Source of the DNA: Cycloclasticus sp. symbiont of Poecilosclerida sp. N
GTDB taxonomy: Bacteria > Pseudomonadota > Gammaproteobacteria > Methylococcales > Cycloclasticaceae
Assembly: GCA_002101205.1 (NCBI GenBank)
Contig: LWTM01000075.1
Span: 62,001-126,000 of the forward strand
Direction: 5' to 3'
DNA length: 64,000 nucleotides
Part shown: positions 20,343 through 28,667 of the stretch, in pieces
How positions within the stretch are numbered: the first letter of the stretch is position 1
How the letters are laid out: every line of letters starts with the position of its first letter
Translations under genes and position numbers: made by a program
Notes under the pieces: model-generated
Databases searched by the model: none
What the model saw: the letters and a program-made list of their open reading frames with translations, nothing else
Told to the model about the DNA's origin: nothing

Positions 20343-21404
20343 ATGAGCAAAAACAGCACCGACTTCCAACAACTGGCACGCGATATTAAAACATTGGGGG
20401 AATCACTCGGTTTTCAGCAGGTCGGCATTACCGACACTGACTTATCTGAAGCTGAACAACAACTGAGCAAATGGCTAGGTGCAGGCTTGCACGGTGAAAT
20501 GGGCTATATGCAAAAGCATGGCTCTAAACGAACACGCCCAAACGAACTGCACGCTGGTACCGTACGGGTTATATCGTGCCGGATGGATTATTTACCAGAA
20601 CCCATGCAACGCACAAACGAATTAATGGAAGACCCGGTTCGCGCGTATATTTCCCGCTATGCACTTGGGCGTGATTATCATAAAGTGATTCGAAAAAAGC
20701 TGCAAAAGCTAGCCGACCTTATCGAACAAAAAATAGGGCCTTTTGGCTATCGCGCATTCGTGGATAGCGCGCCGGTGATGGAAAAAGCATTGGCTGAAAA
20801 AGCTGGTCTGGGGTGGATAGGCAAGCACAGTAATGTACTAAACAAACAAGCAGGCTCTTGGTTTTTCCTCGGCGAGCTATATACAAGCCTAGCCTTGCCC
20901 ATTGATGACCCCGCCGAAGAACATTGCGGCGATTGTACTGATTGCATAGATATTTGCCCGACACAGGCAATTATCGCACCCTATACCGTCGATGCTAGAC
21001 GCTGCATCTCTTACCTAACAATCGAATTGCGCGGATCAATTCCTATAGAATTTCGCCCTTTAATGGGCAACCGTATTTACGGCTGCGATGATTGCCAACA
21101 AGTCTGCCCTTGGAATCGGTTTGCAAGCTTGACTGACGAAGGTGATTTCAAACCCCGCCAGAATTTAGATACCATTGATTTATTTAATGTTTTTCAGTGG
21201 ACCGAAAAAACCTTCCTAACTAAAACAGAAGGCTCGGCCATTCGCCGTATTGGTTATGAAAGTTGGATTAGAAATATTGCTATTGCCTTAGGAAACGCAC
21301 CCAAAAACAGACTTATTCTCAGCCTATTAGAATCACGCCAGAACGATTCAAACCCCGTCATTCGTGAACATATACTGTGGGCTATCGATCAGCAAGCCGC
21401 TTAA
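20343..21404 (+). CDS. queG: Epoxyqueuosine reductase
   Basis: Cobalamin-dependent iron-sulfur enzyme that reduces epoxyqueuosine to queuosine at tRNA position 34. The 353-residue protein has the N-terminal cobalamin-binding domain (FVDSAPVMEKALAEKAGLGWIGKHSNVL), two 4Fe-4S clusters (CGDCTDCIDICP and CDDCQQVCPW) and a C-terminal HEAT-like repeat. An open frame extends to 20211 but the extra 44 residues are unlike the family, so I start at MSKNSTDFQQLARDIK. In enterobacteria an nnr gene lies between queG and tsaE; here it is absent and queG runs away from tsaE. Confidence 0.94.
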   Translation: MSKNSTDFQQLARDIKTLGESLGFQQVGITDTDLSEAEQQLSKWLGAGLHGEMGYMQKHGSKRTRPNELHAGTVRVISCRMDYLPEPMQRTNELMEDPVRAYISRYALGRDYHKVIRKKLQKLADLIEQKIGPFGYRAFVDSAPVMEKALAEKAGLGWIGKHSNVLNKQAGSWFFLGELYTSLALPIDDPAEEHCGDCTDCIDICPTQAIIAPYTVDARRCISYLTIELRGSIPIEFRPLMGNRIYGCDDCQQVCPWNRFASLTDEGDFKPRQNLDTIDLFNVFQWTEKTFLTKTEGSAIRRIGYESWIRNIAIALGNAPKNRLILSLLESRQNDSNPVIREHILWAIDQQAA

Positions 21405-21615
21405 TCTAAGATAATACTAAGCTTTCAATGGCACTTGCCGTTAACAACAGTACAGCCACTTTGAAACGCCCCATACCTTGACGGACGGTATGAGAAAATA
21501 AAGCGACTATTCAAGGACCGCAACTTTTGTGACGCTAATTTACCCCTTGTTCAAGAAAATTTTCACAACACACATCTGGACGATGAACGCCTGGGTGTGC
21601 GGCAGAACAAGCTCT

Positions 21616-22161
21616 TTAATATTTAAGAAATGTTTGGCGGTAATATTTAAGTTCTTCTAACGACTCAATCACATCATCTAACGCTTGGTGCGTTGCCTTT
21701 TTCTTAAAGCCTTGCATAATTCCCGGCGCCCACCGACTTGCAAGTTCTTTTAGCGTGCTGACATCTAAGTTTCTATAGTGAAAAAACGCTTCGAGTAACG
21801 GCATATAATTCGCCATAAAACGCCTGTCCTGACAGATACTGTTTCCACACATGGGCGACGCACCTTTAGGCACCCATTTTTCTAGAAACTCAATCGTTTG
21901 GTTCTCAACATCTCTTTCACTCAATGGGCTGCTTAACACGCGTTCAATCAAACCCGATTGCCCATGATGTTTTTGATTCCAATCGTCCATAGCGTTCATT
22001 GTTTGCTTAGATTGTCGTACCGCGAGAACGGGGCCTTGCGCCAATACATTAAGCTCTTTATCAGTCACAATCGTTGCTATTTCAATGATAGAATCTGTCG
22101 CAGGCTCTAGCCCTGTCATTTCAAGGTCTATCCATATTAAATTTTGCTTATCTTGAGACAT
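21616..22161 (-). CDS. orn: Oligoribonuclease
   Basis: Essential 3'-5' exonuclease of 181 residues that degrades two- to five-base RNA oligomers, including pGpG from cyclic di-GMP turnover. The DEDDh core is visible: DLEMTGLEP (ExoI), the central [15 protein letters not shown] (ExoII) and [18 protein letters not shown] (ExoIII with His and Asp). It is convergent with queG and divergent from the M48 protease; the orn/queG/rsgA neighbourhood is conserved in gammaproteobacteria. Confidence 0.96.
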   Translation of the reverse strand: MSQDKQNLIWIDLEMTGLEPATDSIIEIATIVTDKELNVLAQGPVLAVRQSKQTMNAMDDWNQKHHGQSGLIERVLSSPLSERDVENQTIEFLEKWVPKGASPMCGNSICQDRRFMANYMPLLEAFFHYRNLDVSTLKELASRWAPGIMQGFKKKATHQALDDVIESLEELKYYRQTFLKY

Positions 22162-22213
22162 ATAAATACCTTATGGCTTACATTGTTAATAACTATTATA
22201 GTTTAATTAAATT

Positions 22214-23461
22214 ATGAATGAATTTAGTATTATATTTCTATTTTTTTTAGTCACGTCGGTGTTATTAAAACTGTGGCTAAATCGTCGCCAAATGATTCAT
22301 ATCATTCAACACCGTGGCAATGTCCCCGATGACTTCAAAGATAAAATCGACCTAAACGCCCACCAAAAAGCGGCAGATTACACCCTCGCTAAAACACGCA
22401 TCGCCACCTTAAGCACTATCCTTGGTAGCGCTGTATTGGTGATGCTGACCTTAGGTGGCTTTATTAATGTCTTGCTGGCTCTGTCACAAACCTATATTAC
22501 TGATGGCATTTGGGCAGGCGTGGCACTGATTATATCCGTGTTTATTCTGTCCCACTTAATCGAATTACCCATTGATATTTACCAGACTTTCAAAATCGAG
22601 CAGCAATTCGGTTTCAACAATACAAGCGCAGGACAGTTTATTAAGGATCAATTTTTACAAATAAGCTTGATGCTTATTATCGGCACGCCTCTTCTCTATG
22701 CGCTACTTTCCGTTATGGGGCAAATGGGGCCGTATTGGTGGCTTTACGGCTGGCTGTTGACCATTACATTTACTTTTTTTATGTCCTGGCTGATGCCCAC
22801 TTTTATTGCGCCGCTTTTTAATAAATTCACCCCCCTCGAAGACGACGAGCTAAAATCACGCATTCAACAATTATTCAAGCGTTGCGGCTTTAATAGCACA
22901 GGCATTTACGTGATGGACGGCTCAAAACGCTCTGGCCATGGCAACGCATATTTCACTGGGATCGGTAACAATAAACGTATTGTGTTTTATGACACCCTCA
23001 TCGAGTCATTAAATACGGATGAAATAGAGGCCGTGCTTGCACATGAGTTAGGCCATTTCAAGTGTAAACACATCACTAAGCATATGATTGTTTCGACCTT
23101 TGTCACACTGGCGGGGTTTGCTTTATTAGGCTGGCTAAAACAACAAAATTGGTTTTTTGACGGTCTGGGCATGACGCTTATTAACGATGCTATTGCCTTA
23201 TTACTGTTTATTTTAGTGCTTCCTATCTTCACCACTTTTATGCAACCGATCAGTAGCCGATTTCAACGTAAGTTTGAGTTTGAAGCAGACGCCTTTGCTT
23301 GCACAATGGCCAAGCCTGAACACCTTATTCAAGCTCTTGTTAAACTGTATCGTGAAAATGCCAGCACCTTAACACCTGACCCGATTTACTCAAGCTTCCA
23401 TCATAGTCACCCACCTGCGGGAGTAAGAATTGATCACTTGAAAAGCTTGGCTTCTTCATAA
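22214..23461 (+). CDS. M48 family membrane metalloprotease (Ste24-like)
   Basis: Integral membrane zinc endopeptidase of 415 residues related to CAAX prenyl protease 1. Several membrane helices are visible (about 2-17, 66-90, 97-117, 150-175, 180-200, 290-345). The zinc motif HELGH occurs in VLAHELGHFKCKHIT and the third ligand is the Glu in FEFEADAFAC. Bacteria lack CAAX prenylation, so the role is probably membrane protein quality control. The gene precedes a small cytochrome-like gene and rsgA, with 15-base spacing, as an apparent operon. Confidence 0.92.
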   Translation: MNEFSIIFLFFLVTSVLLKLWLNRRQMIHIIQHRGNVPDDFKDKIDLNAHQKAADYTLAKTRIATLSTILGSAVLVMLTLGGFINVLLALSQTYITDGIWAGVALIISVFILSHLIELPIDIYQTFKIEQQFGFNNTSAGQFIKDQFLQISLMLIIGTPLLYALLSVMGQMGPYWWLYGWLLTITFTFFMSWLMPTFIAPLFNKFTPLEDDELKSRIQQLFKRCGFNSTGIYVMDGSKRSGHGNAYFTGIGNNKRIVFYDTLIESLNTDEIEAVLAHELGHFKCKHITKHMIVSTFVTLAGFALLGWLKQQNWFFDGLGMTLINDAIALLLFILVLPIFTTFMQPISSRFQRKFEFEADAFACTMAKPEHLIQALVKLYRENASTLTPDPIYSSFHHSHPPAGVRIDHLKSLASS

Positions 23462-23476
23462 ACAAAAGACCTGAGT

Positions 23477-23749
23477 ATGAATACATTCATTTTAATTTCC
23501 AGCCTATTAATTATCAGTTTTAACAGCTATGCCAGCGATACCGCTAACGGGAAAGTGTTACACACGACAAATTGTTTAGCCTATCATACGTCCAATATAT
23601 ACGTATCAGCCGCCCGCAAAGTTCACGGCCTAGCAACCTTAACCGCTCGCGCAAAACATTGCGACTTGTCATTAGGAACACAATGGTTGGACAATGATAT
23701 TGCTGATGTTGTCGCCTACTTAAACAAAGACTTTTATAAATTCCGATAA
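23477..23749 (+). CDS. Cytochrome c-like periplasmic protein with broken haem motif
   Basis: A 90-residue protein with a signal peptide (about 1-20, cleavage near SYA-S) and the layout of a small class I cytochrome c (GKVLHTTNCLAYHTSN, later LGTQWLDNDIADVVAYLNKDFYKF). The haem-attachment site should read CxxCH but reads Cys33-Leu-Ala-Tyr36-His37. The TAT codon at 23582-23584 is one transition away from TGT. Covalent two-point haem attachment is therefore unlikely; single-thioether attachment or loss of function are alternatives. It is tightly placed between the M48 protease and rsgA, and the frame is otherwise open. Confidence 0.8.
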   Translation: MNTFILISSLLIISFNSYASDTANGKVLHTTNCLAYHTSNIYVSAARKVHGLATLTARAKHCDLSLGTQWLDNDIADVVAYLNKDFYKFR

Positions 23750-23751
23750 AT

Positions 23752-24663
23752 TTGAACCCCTCACCTCAAGAGAAACAAACACTATTAAACGGGCGCATCG
23801 TTGCGCACCTCGGCAGGGCCCTTCTAGTAGAAGACAATGAAGGAAATACCATTCATTGTAAAAAGTGTACTCAACTGGAGCATCCCGCCGTTGGAGACTA
23901 TGTAACGTGGATAAGAACCGAACAAGGCGCCGGTCGAGTTGAAAAAATACTTGAACGTAAGTCGCTTCTTTCACGGCCTAGCAAAAATGGCAAAACACGG
24001 CCCGTCGCTGCAAACTTAAATCAAATAGTCGTTATTCTCGCTGTAAAGCCAACGATTGACCTTTTGTTGCTAGATCAGTATCTAATTGTCTGCGAGTTCC
24101 AAAAAATCGCGCCGCTAATTGTTTTAAACAAAACCGACTTACTGGATGATGCTTCAAAGATAGAAATCGATGATTTAACTTTAATCTACCAAAGTTTAGG
24201 TTACGAAATAATTAAAGTCAGCGCAAAAAACAAATCCGGTTTAAATATCTTACGCAAACGCCTTCAAAATGAAACCAGCCTATTAGTTGGTCAATCAGGT
24301 GTTGGAAAGTCCACCATCACTAATGCTTTACTACCTGATTTAGAGCTACAAACCAAAACATTATCAACGGCCTCAGGTTTAGGTAAACACACCACAACAT
24401 CCAGCACCTTATACAAACTGCCTGAAGGCGGTGACATTATTGATAGCCCTGGGGTGAATATTTTCGGGCTCGCTCACATTACAGAACAAAGTCTTGGGCA
24501 AGGCTTCCGAGAAATTGAGCAGCTTGCCTGGCAGTGCAAATACAACAACTGCTTACACATTAAAGAACCAAAATGCGCCGTGAAAGACGGCGTGGAGAAT
24601 AATTCTATTTCAAAACAACGGTATTTACGTTATCTAAAACTTAGAGACAAACTAGCTTATTAA
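23752..24663 (+). CDS. rsgA: Ribosome small-subunit GTPase RsgA
   Basis: Circularly permuted GTPase of 303 residues that checks maturation of the 30S subunit. An OB fold (GRIVAHLGRALLVEDNEGNTIHCK..VGDYVTW) comes first; then the permuted G domain with G4 NKTD, G5 SAKNKSG, G1 GQSGVGKST and G3 DSPG. The C-terminal zinc site is CKYNNCLHIKEPKC. The best start is a TTG at 23752, two bases after the preceding stop codon, because no ATG exists near the conserved N-terminus. It may depend on translational coupling. Confidence 0.94.
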   Translation: MNPSPQEKQTLLNGRIVAHLGRALLVEDNEGNTIHCKKCTQLEHPAVGDYVTWIRTEQGAGRVEKILERKSLLSRPSKNGKTRPVAANLNQIVVILAVKPTIDLLLLDQYLIVCEFQKIAPLIVLNKTDLLDDASKIEIDDLTLIYQSLGYEIIKVSAKNKSGLNILRKRLQNETSLLVGQSGVGKSTITNALLPDLELQTKTLSTASGLGKHTTTSSTLYKLPEGGDIIDSPGVNIFGLAHITEQSLGQGFREIEQLAWQCKYNNCLHIKEPKCAVKDGVENNSISKQRYLRYLKLRDKLAY

Positions 24664-25008
24664 TTAGCCCGGCGGCCACTGCATCGCCCGCCCACCTAGT
24701 AGGTGCAAATGGATATGATAGACCTCTTGCCCTGCATCTTGCTTGCAATTAAATACCGTTCTATAGCCTGAATTAGCAATGCCTTCTTGCTCAGCTAATT
24801 TCTTTGCCGCTTGCATAATTTCACCCATCAGCAGCGTGTCCTCATCATCCAGATCCGCCAAGGTAGCAATATGTTTTTTGGGAATGACTAAAACATGCGT
24901 TGGTGCGCGTGGATTAATATCTCTAAACGCCAAAACGGACTCTGTTTCATACATGATGTCGGCCTGTATTTCACCGTGAACCATTTTGCAAAACAAGCAA
25001 TCACTCAT
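24664..25008 (-). CDS. hinT: HIT family purine nucleotide hydrolase
   Basis: A 114-residue HIT protein that hydrolyses adenosine phosphoramidates and acyl-adenylates. It begins CLFCKMVHGEIQADIMYETESVLAFRDINPRAPTHVLVIPKKHI and has the histidine triad YHIHLHLLGG, then the HinT-like tail MQWPPG. It ends at the last base before the rsgA stop region on the other strand, so the two genes converge with no gap. It lies ten bases after recR. Confidence 0.92.
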   Translation of the reverse strand: MSDCLFCKMVHGEIQADIMYETESVLAFRDINPRAPTHVLVIPKKHIATLADLDDEDTLLMGEIMQAAKKLAEQEGIANSGYRTVFNCKQDAGQEVYHIHLHLLGGRAMQWPPG

Positions 25009-25018
25009 TCACTTTCTC

Positions 25019-25615
25019 CTAGACTTCACTGCGCCCATTAAACGCATGAGATAGCGTTCCACTGTCAATATATTCAAGTTCCCCACCAAACGGTACGCCG
25101 TGCGCTATGCGCGTTGCAATAACATTGTGCTTCTTCGCCATTTCGCTGATGTAATGCGCGGTCGCCTCACCTTCAATCGTTGGATTGGTGGCTAAAATAA
25201 TTTCCTGAATAACGCCTTGCTTGATTCTCTCGGCCAGCTGATCCAGGCCAATTTCAGCAGGGCCTAAGCCGTCTAAGGGCGACAAACGTCCGTTGAGCAC
25301 AAAGTACATTCCCTTAAACGACGTGGCGCTTTCTATCGCCATCACGTCGGCTGGTGTTTCTACGACACATAGCAATTGTTGTTCGCGCTGTGGGTCCGAA
25401 CATAAGCCACACACTTCTGATGAACTTAATGTTTGACACGTTTTGCAGTTGCCAATTTTATCCACCGCCTCAGCTAGGCTTTGCGCTAATTTAAACGCAC
25501 CTTGACGGTCACGTTCTAATAAATGTAGCGTCATTCGTTGAGCGGACTTTTGCCCTACTCCAGGCAAGCAACGCAATGCTTGCATCAAATTATGAAGAAC
25601 CGGTTCAGACTGCAT
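25019..25615 (-). CDS. recR: Recombination protein RecR
   Basis: Ring-forming protein of 198 residues that works with RecF and RecO to load RecA at gaps. It has the helix-hairpin-helix CLPGVGQKSAQRM, a C4 zinc finger (CKTCQTLSSSEVCGLC, residues about 57-72), and a Toprim domain beginning VVETPADVMAIE. The start is two bases from the ybaB stop, in the widespread dnaX-ybaB-recR operon. Confidence 0.96.
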   Translation of the reverse strand: MQSEPVLHNLMQALRCLPGVGQKSAQRMTLHLLERDRQGAFKLAQSLAEAVDKIGNCKTCQTLSSSEVCGLCSDPQREQQLLCVVETPADVMAIESATSFKGMYFVLNGRLSPLDGLGPAEIGLDQLAERIKQGVIQEIILATNPTIEGEATAHYISEMAKKHNVIATRIAHGVPFGGELEYIDSGTLSHAFNGRSEV

Positions 25616-25616
25616 A

Positions 25617-25943
25617 CTAGAACGGTAACTTAAAACCGGGCGGTAAAGGAATCCCAGCTGTCATATTTGACATGCTGTTTTTATTTTCGTTTTCCACTTT
25701 TCGAACAGCATCGTTGATTGCTGACACAATGAGGTCTTCTAGCATCTCTTGATCATTATCCGCCATTAAACTCGAATCAATCGATAAACGACGTGCTTCG
25801 TGCTTGCCCGTCATCACGATTTTGACTAAACCCGCCCCAGATTCGCCTGTCACTTCTGTTTCCGCGAGCTTTTGCTGGGCCTCTTGCATCTGCTCTTGCA
25901 TTTTTTGCGCTTGTTGCATCAAGTCGCCTAACTGATTTTTCAT
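25617..25943 (-). CDS. ybaB: Nucleoid-associated protein YbaB/EbfC
   Basis: A 108-residue DNA-binding protein of the YbaB/EbfC family. The N-terminal coiled coil is rich in Gln and Met ([42 protein letters not shown]), and the C-terminus has the conserved [12 protein letters not shown] tail. It binds DNA as a tweezer-like dimer; its precise role is unsettled. It lies between dnaX and recR. Confidence 0.95.
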   Translation of the reverse strand: MKNQLGDLMQQAQKMQEQMQEAQQKLAETEVTGESGAGLVKIVMTGKHEARRLSIDSSLMADNDQEMLEDLIVSAINDAVRKVENENKNSMSNMTAGIPLPPGFKLPF

Positions 25944-25964
25944 CGTTTCTCCATCCTAAGTTTG

Positions 25965-27599
25965 TTATTCACCTATTGGCTTAATTGAGCCTTCAATAAT
26001 TTCAGCACCAAACACATCCATAATCTTCTTCACTGTTGGGCTATTTAGCACCTCTTCCTCCGCTAACCTTTGTCTATCCGCAGCCTTATCATTTGCAATG
26101 CTATTTGGCGTGACAGTGTCTTTTGTTCCTTCTATCAGTTTCAGCGCTAACTTACGACCATAATGATCCGATAATGCCTGCTGTAAATTTTGTTCAGAAT
26201 TTTTATTTAATGAAACATGGCCGCTCACCAACATCAACTCGCATTCGTTTTGGTCTAAACGCACCAGTGTTGAATTATTCGCCAACTGTAATGTCACGGG
26301 GTCTAAACTTAATTCCTGAACGAGTTCATGCCACACGATATTTTCTTTAGCCGGTTTTTTCGGCTCACTCACAACTGAGGGCTTAGCAGCTAGCTTGACT
26401 TCAATAGGCGCTACTCTTTCAAGTGTTTTTTTTTCAGGGATAACCAGTTTGGCAGGCGCTTTGCGAGTGCTTGATGTCGTCGTTTGATTAACTGCTTGGC
26501 TAATCGGCACACTCGCTCTCGCAGCCCTATCAGCAGGTAAAAAAGCCAGCATGCGTAATAGCACCATTTCAAAACCCAGCTTCGGCGTAGGCGCAAGCGG
26601 CAAGTCCTTTTGCCCCATTAGGGCAATTTGGTAATACAACTGAACATCTTCTTTTGATAACGCCTCAGCCAAGCTTTGCAAGGATTTGTCCGTGTTCTCC
26701 AGGCCCGCAATTTGGCACACGGCAATTTGATGCAAATAGCTTAACAACGACTGCAGAACCTGTGCATAGTCTGGCGCAAATTCATCCAATGTTCCAATAC
26801 AATCTAAAACAGTTGCACCGTCTTTCGTTAATAGAGCGTTCAATAAATCAAGCACCGGCTCACGTGCGACGCTACCCAACAGATCAATAACATCGGCTTC
26901 ATTAAGTTCGCCATTACCGTGCACAATCGCTTGGTCTAACAAACTTAGACCATCACGCATACTGCCGTCGGCAGCACGGGCCAACAACTCCGTCGCTTGC
27001 GACTGATAAGTAATGCCTTCGCTTTCCAAAATAAGCTTAAACTGTCCCTCAATTTGACTTGGCATAAAACGCTTCAGATTAAACTGCAAACAGCGCGAAA
27101 GCACCGTGACGGGCATCTTTTGTGGGTCTGTTGTAGCCAGCAAAAATTTAACATGATCAGGCGGCTCTTCCAATGTTTTAAGTAGCGCGTTAAAGCTGCT
27201 TTTTGAAAACATATGGACTTCATCAATCAAGTAAACTTTGTATTTACCACGGCTTGGGTAGTACTGAACGTTTTCTAATAGGTCCCGCGTATCATCAACA
27301 CCTGTTCTAGATGCAGCATCAACTTCGATTAAATCAGGATAACAACCGTGATCTACATCCAAGCACGTTTCACATTTACCGCATGGTTCAGCATTAACAA
27401 CATGTGGGCAATTGAGTGCTTTAGCCAGAACGCGGGCGATGGTGGTCTTGCCTACTCCACGCGTTCCTGTAAAGAGATAGGCATGATGCAAGCGGTCATT
27501 TTCTAAACCATTCACCAAGACACGCACAACGTGCTCTTGCCCCACCACTTGGGCAAAGTTTAACGGACGCCACTTTCTTGCAAAAACTTTATAACTCAT
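25965..27599 (-). CDS. dnaX: DNA polymerase III subunits tau/gamma
   Basis: Clamp-loader ATPase of 544 residues. The AAA+ module has Walker A GTRGVGKTT, a zinc site (CPHVVNAEPCGKCETC), DEVHMFSKSSFNALLKTLEEPP and the sensor TTDPQKMPVTVLSRC. The tau-specific C-terminal region beyond about 390 binds polymerase and helicase and is short for a gammaproteobacterium. I use the ATG at 27599 (MSYKVFARKWRP), the family start; the frame extends nine codons further. An A9 run on the coding strand at codons 389-392 probably allows production of a truncated gamma form. Confidence 0.94.
   Translation of the reverse strand: MSYKVFARKWRPLNFAQVVGQEHVVRVLVNGLENDRLHHAYLFTGTRGVGKTTIARVLAKALNCPHVVNAEPCGKCETCLDVDHGCYPDLIEVDAASRTGVDDTRDLLENVQYYPSRGKYKVYLIDEVHMFSKSSFNALLKTLEEPPDHVKFLLATTDPQKMPVTVLSRCLQFNLKRFMPSQIEGQFKLILESEGITYQSQATELLARAADGSMRDGLSLLDQAIVHGNGELNEADVIDLLGSVAREPVLDLLNALLTKDGATVLDCIGTLDEFAPDYAQVLQSLLSYLHQIAVCQIAGLENTDKSLQSLAEALSKEDVQLYYQIALMGQKDLPLAPTPKLGFEMVLLRMLAFLPADRAARASVPISQAVNQTTTSSTRKAPAKLVIPEKKTLERVAPIEVKLAAKPSVVSEPKKPAKENIVWHELVQELSLDPVTLQLANNSTLVRLDQNECELMLVSGHVSLNKNSEQNLQQALSDHYGRKLALKLIEGTKDTVTPNSIANDKAADRQRLAEEEVLNSPTVKKIMDVFGAEIIEGSIKPIGE
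26426..26434 (-). promoter_or_regulatory. A9 slippage tract in dnaX
   Basis: Nine consecutive A on the coding strand follow G of codon 389 (Glu-Lys-Lys-Thr). If one A is added or the ribosome slips -1, reading continues Asn-Thr-stop (393 residues). If one A is lost, it continues His-Leu-Lys-Glu-stop (about 396 residues). Both give a gamma-sized protein at the end of the clamp-loader core. Thermus dnaX uses an A9 tract in this way by transcriptional slippage, and E. coli uses A6G. Confidence 0.65.
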
Positions 27600-27669
27600 A
27601 AGTCTGATAGGGTAACAAAACGCCACGTGTTTGTGCGAGTTTTTAGATTATAGATAATCGTAGAAATGG

Positions 27670-27784
27670 GTGGTAACTCACACCAGCCACACCCCAGCAC
27701 ACGATTGGGTCGCTGCCGTTGCTCCCTTCCGGGCCTGGCGGAGTTCACGACTTCACGTTGCGAGGGGACCGACATGAGTCACCA
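27670..27784 (-). ncRNA. ffs: Signal recognition particle 4.5S RNA
   Basis: The minus strand contains the SRP Alu-less hairpin with the conserved apical domain GGCCCGGAAGGGAGCA, the Ffh-binding GGAA tetraloop and symmetric A/C internal loop. The outer arms TGGTGACTC and GAGTTACCA pair to close a rod of about 115 nt. It lies 70 bases upstream of dnaX on the same strand, a common place in gammaproteobacteria. Confidence 0.95.
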
Positions 27785-27938
27785 TTGTTCATTGCTGTAA
27801 ACCAGGCTGAGGATTGTCCATCATTGCGTTCCATCAATCAACAGAGAGTGAAGTTTTCTTAATTTACAGAGACCTCTATGGACTACTCATACCCACTCTA
27901 TTGTGTTTTTCGGAAAGGTTGTCAGCTAAAGTGAACAA

Positions 27939-28016
27939 GTACGAATAAATTCGTACCTACACCTTGCCTTACGAATGAATTCGTGCCGCTTAATCTGTAG
28001 GATGAGGATTCATCCT
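27939..28016. repeat. Three palindromes phased at exactly 30 bp
   Basis: GTACGAAT-AA-ATTCGTAC (27939-27956), ACGAAT-GA-ATTCGT (27971-27984) and AGGATGA-GGAT-TCATCCT (27999-28016) have centres at 27947.5, 27977.5 and 28007.5. They lie between ffs and the regA terminator. No gene is visible in the 331-base gap 27785-28115. They may be protein-binding sites on one helical face or a short palindromic repeat family. Confidence 0.6.
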
Positions 28017-28069
28017 TACCTTTACTTCGGTGATGGTGCGAAAGAGAAATGAGCGCCCTCGCGGCGGCG

Positions 28070-28117
28070 AATAAAAAACAGCACTCATTCCACAATGGGT
28101 GAGAGGCTGATAGTGCT
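28070..28117 (-). terminator. Terminator of the regBA transcript
   Basis: On the minus strand the outer arms AGCACT and AGTGCT enclose an inner stem CTCACCC/GAATGAG, and the hairpin is followed by a T6 run. It overlaps the last bases of regA. Confidence 0.65.
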
Positions 28118-28655
28118 ATTGCCTAACTGGCTTTTTTGCCAGCTTTCTCTGTAACGTGCGCCGGTGCATATTCAAACGTCTCGCGGCTTCAGATATATTC
28201 CCATCACACTCAAACAGTACTTTTTGCATGTGCTCCCATTCAAGTCGCTTAACAGACATCGGTTGCTCAGACGGTGTTACGCTCGCATTCGGTTCATTGT
28301 GTTCAAAAGCAGCTAAGATCTCATCCGCATTGGCTGGCTTTGTAATATATTGAATGGCACCTAATTTCACTGCTTCCACCGCTGTTGCTATACTTGCGTA
28401 ACCTGTGAGCATAATAACTTTAGTGTTCTTGTCTTTTTCTTTAATTCGCTTAATCAGATGCAATCCCGAACTTTCTTCTAAGCGCAAATCTACCACTGCA
28501 AACTCTGGCTCAAACGCCTCTATTTTTTCAATAGCTTGCTGCTCGTTACAAGCTGTCTCCACATCGAAGCCCCTACGCTCAAACGCACTACACAATACAG
28601 AGCAATACACCTCATCATCATCAATAATGAGCATTCTGACTTTATGGTTCGTCAT
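28116..28655 (-). CDS. regA: Redox response regulator RegA/ActR/PrrA type
   Basis: A 179-residue response regulator with an N-terminal receiver domain (acidic pocket IDDDE at 11-15, phosphorylated Asp56 in VVDLRLEESSG, Lys in ITKPA) and a C-terminal Fis-type helix-turn-helix (GNISEAARRLNMHRRTLQRKL). The HTH is nearly identical to the RegA/PrrA/ActR family that controls respiration, carbon fixation, and sulfur or hydrogen metabolism according to redox state. It follows regB by 12 bases and is encoded on the same transcript. Targets are not shown by the sequence. Confidence 0.92.
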   Translation of the reverse strand: MTNHKVRMLIIDDDEVYCSVLCSAFERRGFDVETACNEQQAIEKIEAFEPEFAVVDLRLEESSGLHLIKRIKEKDKNTKVIMLTGYASIATAVEAVKLGAIQYITKPANADEILAAFEHNEPNASVTPSEQPMSVKRLEWEHMQKVLFECDGNISEAARRLNMHRRTLQRKLAKKPVRQ

Positions 28656-28667
28656 AATTTCAAACGC

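Noticed and set aside
21465..21625. About 50 codons reading YEKIKRLFKDRNFCDANLPLVQENFHNTHLDDERL between queG and orn
   Set aside because: It looks protein-like but has no start, begins after a stop and matches nothing I recognise; possibly a gene remnant, not supportable as a feature.
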